64,000 nucleotides of DNA from Bacteroidales bacterium. Its GTDB lineage: Bacteria; Bacteroidota; Bacteroidia; Bacteroidales; UBA6680. The notes under the pieces are model-generated. The model was not told the origin of the DNA and did not search any database. It saw only the letters and a list, made by a program, of their open reading frames with translations. The stretch covers positions 1-64,000 of the forward strand of contig JAOARD010000060.1 of the NCBI GenBank assembly GCA_025210735.1. The letters run 5' to 3'. Of the stretch, positions 61,127-64,000 are shown one piece after another; positions within the stretch are counted from its first letter, which is position 1, and each line of letters begins with the position of its first letter. Position numbers and translations under genes: made by a program.

Positions 61127-63394
61127 CTATTTGTCACTCATTTCAAACACAATTTCAGATGCCGACAAAAGCTTGTTATAAGCTATCCGATGTCCTTTAT
61201 GTATCTTACCATCAATAAATAATCTCTTTACATAAACATTATCGTTTGCCTGGTTTTTCACCCTAATACTCAATCTGTTTCCGTTTGGTAGGTTAATGGT
61301 TGCCGCTTTTACCAATGGGCTGCCAATCTCGTAATATCCTGATCCCGGCGCTACAGGATAGAATCCTAAAGAGCTGAATATATACCATGCTGACATCTGT
61401 CCGGCATCGTCGTTACCACATAACCCGTCAACACCATTACTGTACATAGTGTCCATAATCATACGCACTCTATTCTGTGTCTTCTTTGGAGCATTTGTAT
61501 AGTTATACAGATATGCTATATGGTGTCCGGGCTCGTTACCGTGCACATAGTTTCCTATTATTCCATCACGCGTAATATCCTCATGATGTTTTATATATTT
61601 GTCCTCTATCTGCATTGTAAATAACTTGTCCAGATGTTTCTCAAACCTACGCTTACCTCCCATCATTGCAATCATATTCGGTATATTCTGCGGCACGTAC
61701 AATCCATAGTTCCATGCATTGCCCTCAATAAACCCCTGCCCGTGTGTATCCATAGGATCAAAAGATTCACGCCACTTTCCGTCTCTATTCTTAGGACGCA
61801 TAAAACCAATTGATGAATCATATAGATTCTTATAACTATCAGCTCTTTTCATATATGTTGTATAGATATCATCACGTCCGGCAACTTTTGCTATCTGGGC
61901 TATACACCAATCATTATATGCATACTCAAGTGTTTTTGATACCGACGAGCTATTACCATCAGCAGGAACATATCCAAAATCAATATAATCTCCAATACCA
62001 TCAAAATAACGCTGATTAGATGTATTAACACACGCCTCTAAAACCTTATCTATATCAACACCTTTAAGGTTGCCTGATATTACAGCATCAGCAATAACCG
62101 ATACAGCATGATAACCAATCATACACCAATTCTCATTAGAGTAGTGGCTCCATATTGGCAACATCTTATGTACACTTTGATTGTAATGTGCAAGCATACT
62201 TTTAATCATATCTGCATTCCTGTTTGGCATAATAAGATTATACAACGGATGCAAAGCTCTGTAGGTATCCCATAAAGAGAATATTGTATAGTTTGTAAAA
62301 CCATCGGCAGTATGAATATTCTGATCAAGCCCTCTGTACCTGCCATCAACATCAGAGTAGGTTACAGGACTAAGCATAGTATGATACATGGCTGTATAAA
62401 ATGTCTCCATCTCCTCTTTTGTCATCATATCAGCCTCTATAACCGATATTTCTCTCTCCCATTTATCTTGTGCAGATGCCAATGCATTATTAAAATTCCA
62501 ATCAGGCAACTCTGCGCTCATATTCTTTATTGCCCCCTCTGTACTTACTGCTGACAAAGCAAACTTTATAAGAAGTTCGTTACTGTTACCTGTATCAAAA
62601 TTAAAATATGCCCTTATATTCTCACCAGCCATCTCAGGGAAGTTTTTCTCCTCGTTAAACTTACGCCAGAAACCTCTGTACACAACATCCTCATACTTTT
62701 TATGTCCATAACTCTTTATTGGCTTTGAAAACGACATTGCAAAGTACAAAGTACGGTTTCTTGCCCAGCCATTTGTCTGTCTGTATCCGGTAACTAGCGT
62801 GTCATTTTCAACCCTTATATATGTCCACACATTCTTCTTCTCATGGTTATATATATTATACACCATATCCAGTATTATATTAGCACTATCGCCCCTCTTA
62901 AATGAGTACTTGTGCAAACCAACACGTTTTGTTGTTGTAAACTCTGCATCAATATTATAATCATCAAGAAATACCTTATAATAACCCGGTTTTGCCTTCT
63001 CTGAACTATGTTTAAACGATGACCTGAAACTCTCCGGATTAAGATTAACCTTTCCTGTGGTAGGCATAATAAGAAAATCGCCAAGATCAGAATGTCCGGT
63101 ACCACTAAAATGTGTATGAGCAAACCCATATATAAAACTATCATCGTACTGATATCCGGCACAATACCTATACACCTTTTTATTATATTCCTTATCCTTA
63201 TACATAGATAGATAACCCGTAGCAGGACTTAACTGAACCATTCCGAACGGATATGCTGCACCCGGAAATGTATGTCCCATATTCTTTGTTCCTACAAAAG
63301 GGTTAACCAAATCAACATAACTTCTGCTCTGAGCAGACACAGAAGATAATATCGTAAAAAGAGATAGTGCTGAGATAAATATAAACCTGTACAT
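61127..63394 (-). CDS. GH92 family alpha-mannosidase
   Basis: 755 residues. Signal peptide (TILSSVSAQ). The GH92 N-terminal domain begins VDLVNPFVGT..GHTFPGAAYPFGMVQLSP, followed by GFAHTHFSGTGHSDLGDF. The (alpha/alpha)6 catalytic domain contains EGNAWNYGLYVPQN and the acid/base-region GNDDAGQMSAWYIFSSLGFYPV. GH92 enzymes are calcium-dependent exo-mannosidases, mostly alpha-1,2, acting on N-glycans or mannans. Secreted or periplasmic. No SusC/D genes are adjacent, so it is not part of a visible polysaccharide utilisation locus. Divergent from the next gene. Confidence 0.95.
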   Translation of the reverse strand: MYRFIFISALSLFTILSSVSAQSRSYVDLVNPFVGTKNMGHTFPGAAYPFGMVQLSPATGYLSMYKDKEYNKKVYRYCAGYQYDDSFIYGFAHTHFSGTGHSDLGDFLIMPTTGKVNLNPESFRSSFKHSSEKAKPGYYKVFLDDYNIDAEFTTTKRVGLHKYSFKRGDSANIILDMVYNIYNHEKKNVWTYIRVENDTLVTGYRQTNGWARNRTLYFAMSFSKPIKSYGHKKYEDVVYRGFWRKFNEEKNFPEMAGENIRAYFNFDTGNSNELLIKFALSAVSTEGAIKNMSAELPDWNFNNALASAQDKWEREISVIEADMMTKEEMETFYTAMYHTMLSPVTYSDVDGRYRGLDQNIHTADGFTNYTIFSLWDTYRALHPLYNLIMPNRNADMIKSMLAHYNQSVHKMLPIWSHYSNENWCMIGYHAVSVIADAVISGNLKGVDIDKVLEACVNTSNQRYFDGIGDYIDFGYVPADGNSSSVSKTLEYAYNDWCIAQIAKVAGRDDIYTTYMKRADSYKNLYDSSIGFMRPKNRDGKWRESFDPMDTHGQGFIEGNAWNYGLYVPQNIPNMIAMMGGKRRFEKHLDKLFTMQIEDKYIKHHEDITRDGIIGNYVHGNEPGHHIAYLYNYTNAPKKTQNRVRMIMDTMYSNGVDGLCGNDDAGQMSAWYIFSSLGFYPVAPGSGYYEIGSPLVKAATINLPNGNRLSIRVKNQANDNVYVKRLFIDGKIHKGHRIAYNKLLSASEIVFEMSDK

Positions 63395-63505
63395 ATTACT
63401 ATATATAAAATTATACTATAAAAATATCAGGATAGAATAACCTTCACAAATAAACTAACGTAAAATGTATTTGTTATTAAATTAATATTGTTAAAAATCA
63501 GCTTA

Positions 63506-64000
63506 GTGAAACAAAACACTTCTAGTTATATAAAGTTTATACTAACAGTATATTTTTCTGTTACATCTGCACTGTTGTCATCTGCCAACAATAACTATCA
63601 GAACAATAATAATGGCAACAACTACCTGTTCAGTTCAAACACTACTATAGAGTTAGATCTGATAACAAATATGAAGAAATTGCGTAAAGATCATGAAGAC
63701 AGCAAATACCAGAAAGCACTGTTGATTTACAAAACAGAAGATGATACAGTTACCATAAATACTGAGATAAGAACACGCGGAAGTTTCAGAAAGCAACGAT
63801 CTATATGCAACTTTCCGCCAATTCAGATGCGGTTTGATTCAGTATCTATTACAGGTACAATATTCCAGGGACAAACACGGTTAAAGATGGTTACACATTG
63901 CAGAACAAACAGAAAACCCTATCTGCAAAACATGTTTCAGGAGTATCTGATATACCGTACACTAAATATAATTACAGATAGCTCATACCGCGTACGCCTT
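63506..64000 (+). CDS. Secreted conserved protein, 3' part outside the window
   Basis: Open from a GTG at 63506 to the window end (165 codons visible). GTG is chosen because it gives a signal peptide (FILTVYFSVTSALLSSANN); an upstream TTG at 63488 and an internal ATG are alternatives. The visible part contains RTRGSFRKQRSICNFPPIQ, GTIFQGQTRLKMVTHC and a downstream tyrosine-rich helix, a pattern shared by a group of conserved secreted bacterial proteins I cannot name. Divergent from the GH92 gene, 111 bp away. Confidence 0.72.
   Translation, partial: MKQNTSSYIKFILTVYFSVTSALLSSANNNYQNNNNGNNYLFSSNTTIELDLITNMKKLRKDHEDSKYQKALLIYKTEDDTVTINTEIRTRGSFRKQRSICNFPPIQMRFDSVSITGTIFQGQTRLKMVTHCRTNRKPYLQNMFQEYLIYRTLNIITDSSYRVRL

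Overview
The window is a low-GC chromosome segment from a member of the Bacteroidota, most likely a Bacteroidales/Marinilabiliales-type organism. The evidence is type IX secretion (T9SS) C-terminal sorting domains, Omp28-type proteins, DUF6029, DUF4476 and DUF4328 families, a GH92 mannosidase, several matches to the Bacteroidota promoter (TTG, about 19 bases, TAnnTTTG), and mostly absent Shine-Dalgarno sequences. No rRNA, tRNA, transposase, integrase or CRISPR array was recognised.

Layout. 1-5.4 kb: a partial secreted Ig-repeat protein, a nicotinamidase-like lipoprotein, a tandem array of ~204-bp intergenic repeats, an SRPBCC protein, a YciI lipoprotein and a 21-bp minisatellite. 5.5-11.7 kb: a helical protein, a membrane KAP P-loop NTPase, two small coiled-coil envelope proteins and a second block of the 204-bp repeat. 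11.7-17.6 kb: a secreted PEP/pyruvate-binding-domain protein, an unknown lipoprotein with a small beta-barrel, and two adjacent nucleotidyltransferases. 17.7-25 kb: a four-gene beta-oxidation operon on the minus strand (acyl-CoA synthetase, thiolase, multifunctional hydratase/dehydrogenase, acyl-CoA dehydrogenase). 25.6-37 kb: a secretion cluster of three T9SS-cargo Omp28/thioredoxin-fold proteins (one with four exact-length 402-bp internal repeats), a TlpA-like thioredoxin, a DUF6029 outer-membrane protein and an Omp28 lipoprotein. 37-46.5 kb: DUF4476 and DUF4328 proteins, ribB under an FMN riboswitch, a membrane protein, and seven tandem paralogues of an unrecognised ~140-aa secreted family. 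46.9-54.9 kb: iron alcohol dehydrogenase with a divergent AraC regulator, HxlR regulator with a divergent AcuI/YhdH reductase, a radical SAM protein and an AddA/RecB-like helicase-nuclease. 55.1-60.8 kb: a compact RiPP-like locus. 61.1-64 kb: a GH92 mannosidase and the start of an unrecognised secreted protein.

The most interesting locus is 55121-60754: an FHA plus winged-helix protein, a 39-codon ORF, an unrecognised 300-aa protein, a fused YcaO cyclodehydratase translationally coupled to it (1-nt gap), and a lysine 2,3-aminomutase-like radical SAM enzyme that keeps the CX3CX2C cluster motif but lacks the glycine-rich PLP-lysine motif. It has the appearance of a peptide-modifying (TOMM/RiPP) pathway whose substrate and second modification are not evident. 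Other points worth a second look are the seven-gene secreted family sharing an upstream element with the HxlR gene, a secreted ATP-grasp/phosphohistidine protein, and a minisatellite whose minus-strand reading is a perfect coiled-coil heptad.
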